Positions 26,783 through 35,420 of a DNA stretch of 64,000 nucleotides are shown here, one piece after another. A program made the translations under genes and the position numbers. Below the pieces are notes generated by a model, which was not told the DNA's origin, ran no database searches, and was given only the letters and a program-made list of their open reading frames with translations. Within the stretch, counting starts at the first letter, position 1, and every line of letters begins with the position of its first letter. Source of the DNA: Chlorobium sp. GTDB taxonomy: Bacteria; Bacteroidota; Chlorobiia; Chlorobiales; Chlorobiaceae. The stretch lies in assembly GCA_028277225.1 (NCBI GenBank), contig JANQHB010000042.1, forward strand, positions 1 to 64,000, given 5' to 3'.

Positions 26783-28228
26783 TCATCCACTTCCTTTGCC
26801 GGATGACTCCTTCATCGTTTTGTAGGCTTTTTTGATATAGTCGAGAGCGGCCTGGCGGTCATAGGGAATTTCCCCTTCGATGATCGCTGCTTCCATCTGT
26901 TTCTTGATAATACCCACTATCCTTCCTTCACTGAGGTCGAGAGTCTGCATGATATCGCAGCCGTCGATGGGCGGCCTCCATTTTGCCAGGAGGTCTTTTT
27001 CGGCGACCTCGGTAATTTTCTGCTCGACAATGGTGAAATTGTTCATGATCATCCTGATCTTGTTGGGGTTTTTGCTGGTGACGTCAGCCCTGCAGAGTGT
27101 CATGAGGTCGTCGAGATCCTCTCCTGCCTCGAACATGAGACGCCTGACGGCAGAGTCGGTGATCTCTCCTCTGGAGAGAGGAATAGGACGGTGGTGGAGG
27201 CGTATCATTTTTTCAACATACGGCAGTTTTTCATGCGGCCAGCGCATCGATCGGAAAATTCTTTTTGCGAGTTTCGTTCCGACGACCTCGTGACCGTGAA
27301 AGGTCCATCCTGACGATTTATTGAAGCGCTTGGTCAGTGGTTTGGCGATATCGTGCAGAAGCGCAGCAACCCTCAGCCAGAGATTGTCGCTTTTCCCGGC
27401 GAGCTTGTCAACCACCTGGAAAGTATGCAGAAGCGTATCCTTGTGACCGAGGCCGTCCATCTGCTCTACGCCGGCCATGGCGGCAAGTTCGGGAAAGATG
27501 ACCTTGAGAATGCCGGTGTGATAAAGGATCAGAAGCCCCGTGGATGGTCTGGGACAGGACATGATCTTGAGAAACTCCTGGCTGATGCGTTCTTTCGAGA
27601 CAATATCAATTCTCCGGGCCATCGCATGCATAGCCTTTTCGACCTTTGCTTCAAGGCGAAAGTCAAGCTGGCATGCGAATCTGGCGGCACGCATCATTCG
27701 CAGGGGATCGTCCGAAAACGTTCTTTCCGGCTCAAGGGGTGTTCTAAGGACTTTCTGCTTGAGATCGCTGTAACCGTCGAACAGATCAACGATGCTGCCG
27801 CGATCGTGCCGGTTCAATGAAACAGCAAGTGCATTGACGGTGAAGTCCCTTCTGGAAAGATCGTCCTCGAGCGTTCCGATTTCGGTGATGGGCTTTCTCG
27901 ATTCAGGGTTGTAACTTTCTTTTCTGGCCCCAACTATCTCCAGAAGCAGATTTCCGGTATCCGGATTCCCGATTTCAAGTCGAGCTGTCCGAAACCGTTC
28001 AAAAAGGACGAAATTTTTCCCTTTCAGTTCCTTTTCAACCAGCCGTGCAAATGGAACAGGATCACCGATGACCATGATATCGATGTCCTGACACTCTTTC
28101 TGCATAAGGATATCACGAACATAGCCCCCGACAAGGAAGCATGGCAGGGAGTTTCTGTCCGCAATTGTCCCGATCCTCTGAAGAGTATCGGGCAGGGTAT
28201 GTGGAAGTAGTGTTGTTTTGCGGGACAT
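26783..28228 (-). CDS. cca: CCA tRNA nucleotidyltransferase / poly(A) polymerase family, HD domain
   Basis: About 481 residues. The nucleotidyltransferase core is LVGGYVRDILM followed by the metal-binding DIDIMVIGD, then RRDFTVNALAVSLN, DPLRMMRAARFACQLDF and the ERISQEFLKIM arm. A C-terminal HD region is present (LRVAALLHDIAKPLTK; FHGHEVVG). It adds or repairs CCA at tRNA 3' ends; whether it is a full CCA-adding or an A-adding type cannot be settled by eye. ATG 28228 is chosen, since the next upstream ATG (28282) would overlap the MFS gene. The Shine-Dalgarno signal is weak for either. Confidence 0.9.
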   Translation of the reverse strand: MSRKTTLLPHTLPDTLQRIGTIADRNSLPCFLVGGYVRDILMQKECQDIDIMVIGDPVPFARLVEKELKGKNFVLFERFRTARLEIGNPDTGNLLLEIVGARKESYNPESRKPITEIGTLEDDLSRRDFTVNALAVSLNRHDRGSIVDLFDGYSDLKQKVLRTPLEPERTFSDDPLRMMRAARFACQLDFRLEAKVEKAMHAMARRIDIVSKERISQEFLKIMSCPRPSTGLLILYHTGILKVIFPELAAMAGVEQMDGLGHKDTLLHTFQVVDKLAGKSDNLWLRVAALLHDIAKPLTKRFNKSSGWTFHGHEVVGTKLAKRIFRSMRWPHEKLPYVEKMIRLHHRPIPLSRGEITDSAVRRLMFEAGEDLDDLMTLCRADVTSKNPNKIRMIMNNFTIVEQKITEVAEKDLLAKWRPPIDGCDIMQTLDLSEGRIVGIIKKQMEAAIIEGEIPYDRQAALDYIKKAYKTMKESSGKGSG

Positions 28229-28274
28229 AGCTCTAGAACAGTTCTGCTTTGGACAATCGGTGATGAGGCCGGGA

Positions 28275-29549
28275 TCAGCCATCGGGGCTTTCGCCGGGCT
28301 GCTCGGTCTGCCGATCGAGTGCATCGATGTTGTATCGGAACAACCCCAGGGATATTATGGTTCCGATAACTGTCAGTACACCGGCAACGATAAAAGGTAT
28401 TTGAGGATAAATGCCGTAGAGAATACTGCCGCTGAATGGCCCCAGTATTCTGGCAAGGGCGTTGATCGATTGATTGTAGCCCAGGATCTGTCCCTGTTTC
28501 TGTTTATAGCTGTAGAGCGACAGCATGGAGATATTGATCGGGTATACAAGGCTGGTTCCGAGAGCATAAAACAGGAGAATGACAAGACCGAGAGAAAAGA
28601 GTGACGTTGATGGAATGAACGGAATGAAAAAAACGCCGATAAACGTAACCGCGTTACCCCATAAATAAAGAGGACGTTCTTTGAATTTCTTGTTCAGTTT
28701 TCCAAGAAGGCCTGCCTGGACCAGAGCGGTGACAATGCCGACATAGGCGAAAAGGTAGCCGGTCTGCTGTTCGGTCGCATTGAAATATTCTTTCCAGAGA
28801 AGAATCGCGGCTATCTGCATGTTGACAATGCCCAGCGTGTAGATGAAATTGGAGCTCATGAGAAGCGCAACGGGCGGGTTGCTGACCGCCTCTCTGACAC
28901 CGTTGAAATAAATGATGGCTTTTTCCTGTAATGAATGAAGCTGAGGCCGTTTTGAACTGTCAGTCAGAGCGTTGAATGCCTGCCGGATAGTTGTTGCGTC
29001 ACGGTTTGTTTCCAGAAGGAAGAAAAAGGCGAGTATGAAATTGATGCCTATCAGGCCCGAGGCGACATAGCCGACCATTTCTATGCCGAAGTTTGTTTTG
29101 AGTGTTCCTCCCAGAAGCGGCCCGATGACGAATCCAAGGCCGAATGCCGCCCCGAGAATTCCCATCGCCCTGGACCGGTTCTTGCTGTCGGTCACATCGG
29201 TTATATATGCCTGGGCGGCCGCGATGTTTGCTGAACCGATACCTGAAAGGCCACGAGAGAGGACAAGCAGAAACACAGTCGTGGCATGAGCGAAAAACAG
29301 GTAGGAGACCGATGCCATGAAAATGCTGGTAAGCATCACCGGCCGTCTGCCGATGTGGTCACTCAGTTTGCCCCAGAGCGGTGCAAAAATGAACTGCATG
29401 AAGGAGTAGATGGCGGTAATGAGGCCGATCATGAAAGGGCTTGCACCCAGATCCTTGGCGTATGTCGGAAGGAGCGGCAGGACAATGCCGAAACCGACCA
29501 GATCCAGCAGTACGGTCAGGAACAATATCGCCAAAGGTGATCTTTTCAT
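28275..29549 (-). CDS. MFS transporter of the Tet/TCR multidrug type
   Basis: A 424-residue, 12-helix carrier. The motif A region between helices 2 and 3 is GKLSDHIGRRPVM, and motif C-like glycines occur in GILGAAFGLGFVIGPLLGG. The N-terminus (LAILFLTVLLDLVGFGIVLP) is typical of the TetA-like drug:proton antiporters. Substrate cannot be predicted. It is followed 47 nt downstream by cca, probably in one transcript. Confidence 0.88.
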   Translation of the reverse strand: MKRSPLAILFLTVLLDLVGFGIVLPLLPTYAKDLGASPFMIGLITAIYSFMQFIFAPLWGKLSDHIGRRPVMLTSIFMASVSYLFFAHATTVFLLVLSRGLSGIGSANIAAAQAYITDVTDSKNRSRAMGILGAAFGLGFVIGPLLGGTLKTNFGIEMVGYVASGLIGINFILAFFFLLETNRDATTIRQAFNALTDSSKRPQLHSLQEKAIIYFNGVREAVSNPPVALLMSSNFIYTLGIVNMQIAAILLWKEYFNATEQQTGYLFAYVGIVTALVQAGLLGKLNKKFKERPLYLWGNAVTFIGVFFIPFIPSTSLFSLGLVILLFYALGTSLVYPINISMLSLYSYKQKQGQILGYNQSINALARILGPFSGSILYGIYPQIPFIVAGVLTVIGTIISLGLFRYNIDALDRQTEQPGESPDG

Positions 29550-29648
29550 GCAGGATGGACGTGTTGGGTGATGCTAAAGCCGGAAAGATACGCAATCAGG
29601 CGTTTTTTTCCATGGTATATCCTGCGGCGTTTCGTGCTGTTTACCCTC

Positions 29649-30542
29649 TCATTTTGTATCGGCCGATTGCTCTATAAGTTTCCTGAGTTGAACAATGCCT
29701 TCCAGTACGCGGGGGCCCGGACGAAGGAAAATGCTGTTGTCGAGATTGTCGAATACTGATCCGTTTTTCACTGCGGTGACATGCTCCCATCCGGGTCTTG
29801 ACGCAACTTGTACTGCGACATCTCCCTGTTTCGACATGTACATGCATGCGATCACGTCCGGGTTTCTGCTGATGACCCATTCGGGCGAGAGCTCGAAGTA
29901 TTCTTTTTCGACGGCATCGCCGATGTTTTCTCCCCCGGCATAGGTGACCAGTGCCGAGACATAGCTGCTCTTGCCGCCTGTCCAGAGAGGGTCATCCCAG
30001 ATTTCCATGTAGACTTTCGGCCGGGAGGTGAGCGTGTCCGAGAGAGCCCGGTATTCTGCGAGCCCTTTTTCGACGACTTCAGCAAGGCTGTCAGCCTGAA
30101 AAGATTTTCCTGTCATGCGTCCGAGTTTTCGAAGTGCGGGAGGTATGTCTTCAGGGATTCGTATGGCGAGATTTTTTCGATTGATACCGAGATCGGTGAT
30201 CTTGTTGCCGATAGTTTCTTCTGCAAGGTCCGTATCGATGACGATGTCAGGTGAGATGGCTGCCAGCGTTTCGAGCGAAGGTCTGCCAAAAGCGCCGACA
30301 ACTGCTACCTCATTCACTTCAGAAGGCCAGTCACAGGCGCTTGTTCTGCCGACAAGCTGATCGCCGGCACCGATAGCGTAGATCATTTCCGTGATGCTCG
30401 GAGCGAGACTGACGATGGTCGGTTTTCCTGGTGCACTCTGAACGATACTGTCTTTCGGGTTTTTAGCGCACCCGGAAATAAACAGTGTATAGGCAAGCAA
30501 TAAAAAAACACCTGTTTCAGATGGTTTCCAGAAGCTTTTCAT
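29649..30542 (-). CDS. BtuF-like ABC transporter substrate-binding lipoprotein
   Basis: About 297 residues with a lipobox (LFISGCAKN). The mature part is a class III (FecB/BtuF) binding protein, with IVSLAPSITEMIYAIGAGDQ and LVGRTSACDWP strongly resembling BtuF. The Asn-rich or Trp-rich ligand cleft cannot be assessed by eye. No permease or ATPase gene accompanies it, so it may serve the btuCD system 15 kb away. The start at 30542 lies within the 3' end of the Nudix gene; the longer frame to 30599 is less likely because it precedes the signal peptide. Confidence 0.82.
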   Translation of the reverse strand: MKSFWKPSETGVFLLLAYTLFISGCAKNPKDSIVQSAPGKPTIVSLAPSITEMIYAIGAGDQLVGRTSACDWPSEVNEVAVVGAFGRPSLETLAAISPDIVIDTDLAEETIGNKITDLGINRKNLAIRIPEDIPPALRKLGRMTGKSFQADSLAEVVEKGLAEYRALSDTLTSRPKVYMEIWDDPLWTGGKSSYVSALVTYAGGENIGDAVEKEYFELSPEWVISRNPDVIACMYMSKQGDVAVQVASRPGWEHVTAVKNGSVFDNLDNSIFLRPGPRVLEGIVQLRKLIEQSADTK

Positions 30543-30939
30543 AACGATCGAGAACTTCTTTGTGATTGAATGCCAGGGAAAGGTTGCGGGCTTGTTCAAC
30601 AGAAAACCAGCCTATGTCGGAGACTTCTGCCTGTTGTGCCTGCAGCGTTCCCGAGGCGGTTGCATAAAATATGAGCACAACGGCATGGAACTGATACTCG
30701 GGGAATATCTCGTCACAATAGCCGAAAAAAACCGGATCATGCAGTTCAAGTCCTGTTTCTTCCGCAGTCTCCCGGAAAACAGCATCCAGAGTCGACTCAT
30801 CTGTATCGATATGACCGCCCGGAAAACACCAGCAGTCCCTGAATGGCTCGATAGAGCGTTTTGTCAGGAGTATTGTTTGGCGATCCTTTTCAGAAGGGGA
30901 TATGACTGCTGTTACTGTTGCTTTGACCATGTTGATCAT
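30517..30939 (-). CDS. Nudix hydrolase
   Basis: A 140-residue protein with a complete Nudix box, GHIDTDES followed by RETAEETGLEL (GX5EX7REUXEEXGU). It hydrolyses a nucleoside diphosphate-linked substrate that cannot be predicted. It overlaps the start of the BtuF-like gene by 26 nt. Cobalamin pathways sometimes include Nudix-like CobR/alpha-ribazole functions, but nothing specific supports that here. Confidence 0.88.
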   Translation of the reverse strand: MINMVKATVTAVISPSEKDRQTILLTKRSIEPFRDCWCFPGGHIDTDESTLDAVFRETAEETGLELHDPVFFGYCDEIFPEYQFHAVVLIFYATASGTLQAQQAEVSDIGWFSVEQARNLSLAFNHKEVLDRYEKLLETI

Positions 30940-31046
30940 GAATTGTTTTCAGGGCATACTCCCGCGCGACGGGATATTTTTGCATTCTGTTTCAGTTATG
31001 TAGGTAAGATGAAATATGAAAGATATTCAAAAAACCGGTTACGGCT

Positions 31047-31526
31047 ATGAAGGAAAATACGCTGATATGTACACAGAAAATTCCTGCAGGAATAGATGAG
31101 GTCTGGGATTTTTTTTCAGATCCTCATAATGTTGTGAAAATAACTCCGAAAGCGATGTTTATGAAGATCACCAACAGTGAGGATGTCGGAAATATATCTG
31201 AAGGTATGACTGTCAGGTACAAATTGTATCCGTTTTTTGATTTTCCTGTGAGCTGGACCACGGAGATAACCCGTGTCGAGAGGCCCCATGTCTTCGAAGA
31301 TGAGCAGAAAGACGGCCCCTATGATGTGTGGCGACACAAGCATCTGTTTCGGGAAATTCCAGGCGGTGTTGAAATGACCGACATCATAGAGTACAGAATG
31401 CCGTTCGGGGCTCTGGGGGAATTTCTCAATGATGTCCTCATCCGCCAGCGGCTTGAATACGTCTTCGAGTATCGTCGAAAAAAAATTGAGGAGATTTTCG
31501 GTGTCCTCAGGGCTGTTGCGTCTTAG
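31047..31526 (+). CDS. SRPBCC (START-like) ligand-binding family protein
   Basis: A 159-residue single-domain protein. TLICTQKIPAGIDEVWDFFSDPHNV, with ITP and EGMTVRYKL, is characteristic of the SRPBCC/polyketide-cyclase-like helix-grip fold, and RMPFGALGEFLNDVLIRQRL forms the long C-terminal helix. Such proteins bind hydrophobic ligands, and related ones in many bacteria lie next to oxidoreductases. It stands alone upstream of the first cobalamin riboswitch, with no clear role in the cluster. Confidence 0.82.
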   Translation: MKENTLICTQKIPAGIDEVWDFFSDPHNVVKITPKAMFMKITNSEDVGNISEGMTVRYKLYPFFDFPVSWTTEITRVERPHVFEDEQKDGPYDVWRHKHLFREIPGGVEMTDIIEYRMPFGALGEFLNDVLIRQRLEYVFEYRRKKIEEIFGVLRAVAS

Positions 31527-31582
31527 GCTTTGACGGGGATGGATATTTTTGGTATATAAAGACTGCAGCAATGTTCTTTTAG

Positions 31583-31835
31583 AACTGGTGCCGGTTTAAA
31601 AGCCGGAGAATAGGGAAGTGCGTGAAAATCGTACACTGTGCCCGCAACTGTAAGACGGTTTCTGTTGGTGCTGCCCGTGGCTCCACGAGCAGGATATGAC
31701 AGAAGCTGAAACCCACTGTGGTCATTCCTCCCGGAATGTGCAGGAAGGCTTTCAGCAGAAGTGTGCCGTGATAGTCAGGAGACCTGCCAGTTATCATCTG
31801 CTTGATTGTAAAGACTACGGGTTATAGTCTTCAGG
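31583..31835 (+). promoter_or_regulatory. cobalamin riboswitch 1 (leader of the cbi operon)
   Basis: Conserved elements in order: GGTGCCGGTTT...AAAGCCGG, GGGAAGTGCGTG, CACTGTGCCCGCAACTGTAA, CTCCCGG, and the B12-box AGTCAGGAGACCTGCC near 31774-31789. After the aptamer, AAGACTA and TAGTCTT (31811-31831) form a hairpin, followed by a T-rich stretch at 31858-31866. This hairpin recurs behind riboswitch 2. About 250 nt of further leader separate it from cbiL. Binding of adenosylcobalamin should switch off the biosynthetic operon. Confidence 0.93.
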
Positions 31836-32086
31836 CATTGTGACCCGGTAAGAATTTCTTTTTTTTCGAATCAATAGTTGTCATTTTGCATATGTGATTA
31901 TTGTGCCTGTTGCCTTGTCGCAAAGGACGATATGCCATTTTGTTCTCAAGGCGGATCTCTATCAATTTTCACATACACCTGACAGGTGATGGATAATCCT
32001 TTTACAAACACAGCATAACAGATAGTTTTTAATATGCTTACTATAATGGAGCATTTTTTGAAACGCTCAGTTTAGGAGAAACAAGA

Positions 32087-32821
32087 GTGAGCGCGGAAGT
32101 ATACGGTGTATCATTGGGTCCCGGAGATCCGGATCTGGTAACACTCAAGGCGTTGAAGGTACTTGAGCGGGTTGATGTGATCTATTATCCGGGAACAAAG
32201 ACTGCCGGGGGTGAAGTCAACAGCCTGGCACTCGATATTTTACAGGCCCTTGAGATACCCGGATCGAAGCTGAAAAGCATGTTTGTTGCAATGAAAATGC
32301 CGAAGGAAGAAACAGCCCGTGTCTATGATGCAACAGCAAGCTCTGTTCTTCGTGATGTAAAAAGCGGTTTGCGGGTTGCTTTTGTCTGTCTGGGTGATGC
32401 CGGGTTTTACAGTACATTCGGCCATTTGCTTGAAAGAATCGATCCTTCGTCGGTGTCTTTTGAGATGATCGCCGGTGTTCCGGCCTTTATCGCAGCGGGT
32501 GCGCGGGCTGGAGTATCGTTGACTCTCCGGTCCGACAGGATGATCGTTCTTCCCGATCTTGACAATGCCTATGAGCTTGACGGATACCTTGACCGGTATG
32601 AGACGGTTGTCGTCATGAAGCTGTCCATGATACAGGATAGTCTCTACACATATCTTGAGAAAAGAGAAGCTGTTTTTGTGTATGCCGAGCATCTCGGCAC
32701 CTCTCGTGAGTTTGTCAGCCGCGACCTCGCAGATCTCAGATCGAGGTCGATACCATATTTCTCACTGATCATTCTCTTCAGGAAAGATCTATCTCCATCA
32801 GACCCATGCCAGGAAAGATAA
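32087..32821 (+). CDS. cbiL: CbiL/CobI, (cobalt-)precorrin-2 C20-methyltransferase
   Basis: A 244-residue SAM methyltransferase of the tetrapyrrole (TP_methylase) family. The N-terminal GVSLGPGDPDLVTLKALKVL, the VIYYPG motif and SGLRVAFVCLGDAGFYSTF (glycine loop) are typical of the C20 enzyme. The start is GTG 32087, supported by AGGAGA at 32074-32079. It methylates C20 of cobalt-precorrin-2. It is the first gene after riboswitch 1 and overlaps the next gene by 16 nt. Confidence 0.93.
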   Translation: MSAEVYGVSLGPGDPDLVTLKALKVLERVDVIYYPGTKTAGGEVNSLALDILQALEIPGSKLKSMFVAMKMPKEETARVYDATASSVLRDVKSGLRVAFVCLGDAGFYSTFGHLLERIDPSSVSFEMIAGVPAFIAAGARAGVSLTLRSDRMIVLPDLDNAYELDGYLDRYETVVVMKLSMIQDSLYTYLEKREAVFVYAEHLGTSREFVSRDLADLRSRSIPYFSLIILFRKDLSPSDPCQER

Positions 32822-34215
32822 CGGTTGTCGGTTTGGGGCCGGGAAAGAGTGACCTGGTTACTCCTCGTGCATTATCAGCAATCCGGAATGCCGATGCTGT
32901 TGTTGGTTACAGGTACTATATGACCTTGATCAGGGACATGGTGCCCCCTGGCGTTCTGTTGATTGACAGTGCGATGAAAAAAGAGCGGGATCGTGCAGAG
33001 CGAGCGTTCATTCTTGCGCTTGAAGGTATGGATGTGGTTGTTGTCAGTTCCGGCGATGCAGGAATTTACGGTATGGCACCCCTCATCTTCGAAATGCGCC
33101 ATAAAAAGGAGTTTGACGAGGTTGCTGTTTGTGTCGTGCCGGGAGTCAGTGCTTTTCAGGCCGCCGCAGCGAAGCTCGGTGCACCGGTCGGACATGATTT
33201 TTGTGTGATCTCTCTTTCGGATCTGCTGACCCCCTGGGAGGTGATCGAGCGACGGATAACGGCTGCTGCAGGTGCAGATTTCGTGACTGCCGTCTACAAT
33301 CCGAAAAGCAAAGGGCGGTACTGGCAGATTTACCGGCTCAAGGAGCTTTTTCTGAGGTATCGTTCACCGGATACGCCGGTTGCTGTCGTTCGAAATGCAG
33401 ACCGGAAGGAAGAAAATCTGGACGTGTCGACACTTGCCGATTTCGATCCGGAATCCATCGATATGTTCACGGTACTGCTTATAGGGAACATGCAGACATT
33501 TGTTGAAGGGAGGATGATGGTGACTCCCAGAGGATATTATGCGGATGAAGGGCGTGGCAGAACTGTCAGGATTGGCCAGTCGATCATGAAAAGCAGTTTT
33601 GAGACCATCGATGCCGGGTTGAAGCGAAAGGATTATCCCTCCGGCATGAAGTGGGCTCTGCTCCATGCAATTCATACAACGGCAGATTTTGAGCTGGAAG
33701 ATCTTTTTTTTACAACGCCGCAGGCCATAGAAAAGATCAATGAAAAACTGACGGCTGGAAATGCAACGATCATCACTGATGTAACCATGGTTCGTTCGGG
33801 CATCCGAAAAGCGGCTCTTGAACGATACGGTATCGAGCTTTTCTGTTACCTCAGTGATCCCCGTGTGCCGGATATGGCACATGAGAAAGGTATAACCCGC
33901 ACGCAGGCAGGTATGCGGCTTGCTCTCGAGGAGCATCCGGATGCACTCTATGTGGTCGGCAATGCGCCGACGGCGCTTATCGAGATTTCCGATCTCCTGA
34001 ACAGGGGCTCATATTCGCCGATGGGCGTCATTGGCGTCCCTGTTGGCTTTGTCAACGTCGTTGAAGCCAAACTCCGGCTGAAAGCTGCCGGCAGAAAGGT
34101 ACCGCACGTCATTATCGAAGGCAGGAAAGGAGGGAGTGCTCTTGCAGCGACTATTGTCAACGCCGCGTTGAGTCTCGATGATGCGAAAACCATGATGCCG
34201 GGTAGAGATGTCTGA
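32806..34215 (+). CDS. cbiHC: CbiH-CbiC fusion: C17-methyltransferase plus precorrin-8X methylmutase
   Basis: A 469-residue bifunctional protein. Residues 1 to about 245 form a TP_methylase domain (KITVVGLGPGKSDLVTP, VVVVSSGDAGIYGMAPL, VYNPKSKGR) of the CbiH/CobJ type, which methylates C17 and contracts the ring. From about residue 265 it continues as precorrin isomerase: AIHTTADFELEDLFF, ITDVTMVRSGI, VGNAPTALIEI, GVPVGFVNVVEAK and IEGRKGGSALAATIVNA. That domain (CbiC/CobH) moves the C11 methyl to C12. Fusion places two non-consecutive steps in one chain. The frame is uninterrupted, so this is not a sequencing artefact. Confidence 0.92.
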   Translation: MPGKITVVGLGPGKSDLVTPRALSAIRNADAVVGYRYYMTLIRDMVPPGVLLIDSAMKKERDRAERAFILALEGMDVVVVSSGDAGIYGMAPLIFEMRHKKEFDEVAVCVVPGVSAFQAAAAKLGAPVGHDFCVISLSDLLTPWEVIERRITAAAGADFVTAVYNPKSKGRYWQIYRLKELFLRYRSPDTPVAVVRNADRKEENLDVSTLADFDPESIDMFTVLLIGNMQTFVEGRMMVTPRGYYADEGRGRTVRIGQSIMKSSFETIDAGLKRKDYPSGMKWALLHAIHTTADFELEDLFFTTPQAIEKINEKLTAGNATIITDVTMVRSGIRKAALERYGIELFCYLSDPRVPDMAHEKGITRTQAGMRLALEEHPDALYVVGNAPTALIEISDLLNRGSYSPMGVIGVPVGFVNVVEAKLRLKAAGRKVPHVIIEGRKGGSALAATIVNAALSLDDAKTMMPGRDV

Positions 34216-35410
34216 CAGGTTTACGGTTATAGGGTTGTCAGATAACCCGGACCCTGGGTTGGCGGCAGATGCCGTCGAGGCCGTGTGCAACCACAGGGTA
34301 TTTGCCGGGGGCCGGCGTCATCGCATGCTTGTTGCGGACCTCTTGCCGGGGGACAGCCGGTGGATAACGATCGGGCCGCCGATTGCAAAGGTACTGGATT
34401 CATTCAGGGATGAACCTGATCCGGTACTTGTCTTTACTTCGGGAGACCCTCTGTTTTACGGTTTTGGAGCCACATTGCAGCAGGCATTTCCCGATGCGGA
34501 GTATACGTATTACCCTTCGTTTACCAGTCTTCAAATGCTGGCTCATCGTTGCAGGCTGCCTTATCAGGAGATGCGATGCGCTTCGCTGACAGGCAGGGAG
34601 TGGGACGAACTCGACGCGGCTCTTATAGAGGGCGCTGAACTGATAGGCATCCTGACTGACAGGAAAAAAAATCCGGCCGCTCTGGCGGAGCGGATGCTGG
34701 AATACGGATATTCAGGATATTCAGTCACTGTGGGCGAGGCTCTCGGAGGCAGGGACGAATGCGTTGGCGAATACAGTCTGGAAGAGACATGCAACAGGTC
34801 CTTCAATAACCTGAATTGTGTTATACTGCGGGCGGATCAGTCACCCGAAAGGTGTTTCGGGATTCCTGATCCCGGTTTCGAAGGTCTTCCGGGCCGCCCG
34901 AACATGATCACAAAAATGCCGGTTCGTCTCGTTACCCTTTCGCGCCTGGACCTTTGTAATGCACGTACTTTCTGGGATGTGGGTTTCTGTACAGGATCAG
35001 TTTCCATTGAGGCGAAACTGCGGTTTCCCCGATTGGCCGTTACTGCTTTCGAAAAAAAGGAAGAGTGCAGGACGCTTCTTGAAAAAAACTGCAAAAAATA
35101 CCGTGTTCCGGGTATAGGAATATGCATGGGAGACTTTCTCTGCCAGCCCCACGGGGAGTTCACCGACCCGAAAGGAAAAGTTGATGCGGTTTTCATCGGC
35201 GGACATGGAGGACATCTTGGAGAAATGTTTGCCGCTATCGATCCATTGCTTGCCGGAGGCGGACGGATCGCTATCAACGCGGTGCAAAACAAAAGTCTCG
35301 AGCAATTTCATGCCCTGGCTGAAGGCTTCGGTTACAGGCTGCTGGACGATATCACCATTGCCGTCGATGAGCATAATTCCATAACCGTTGCTGCAGCATG
35401 CAAACAATGA
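34208..35410 (+). CDS. cbiET: CbiET/CobL, precorrin-6B C5,15-methyltransferase (decarboxylating)
   Basis: A 400-residue fused enzyme. The N-terminal half is CbiE (ITVIGL-like FTVIGLSDNP, FTSGDPLFYGFGATL), methylating C5. From about residue 235 the CbiT domain follows (FWDVGFCTGSVSIEAKLRF, the SAM-binding loop; DAVFIGGHGG), methylating C15 and decarboxylating the acetate side chain. It overlaps cbiHC by 8 nt and cbiGF slightly in the extended frame. The fusion is common, also known as CobL. Confidence 0.93.
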   Translation: MSDRFTVIGLSDNPDPGLAADAVEAVCNHRVFAGGRRHRMLVADLLPGDSRWITIGPPIAKVLDSFRDEPDPVLVFTSGDPLFYGFGATLQQAFPDAEYTYYPSFTSLQMLAHRCRLPYQEMRCASLTGREWDELDAALIEGAELIGILTDRKKNPAALAERMLEYGYSGYSVTVGEALGGRDECVGEYSLEETCNRSFNNLNCVILRADQSPERCFGIPDPGFEGLPGRPNMITKMPVRLVTLSRLDLCNARTFWDVGFCTGSVSIEAKLRFPRLAVTAFEKKEECRTLLEKNCKKYRVPGIGICMGDFLCQPHGEFTDPKGKVDAVFIGGHGGHLGEMFAAIDPLLAGGGRIAINAVQNKSLEQFHALAEGFGYRLLDDITIAVDEHNSITVAAACKQ

Positions 35411-35420
35411 AACGAGTCCG

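Noticed and set aside
30517..30939. Nudix hydrolase as part of cobalamin synthesis.
   Set aside because: It is on the opposite strand from the B12 operons, not under a riboswitch, and has only the general Nudix motif.
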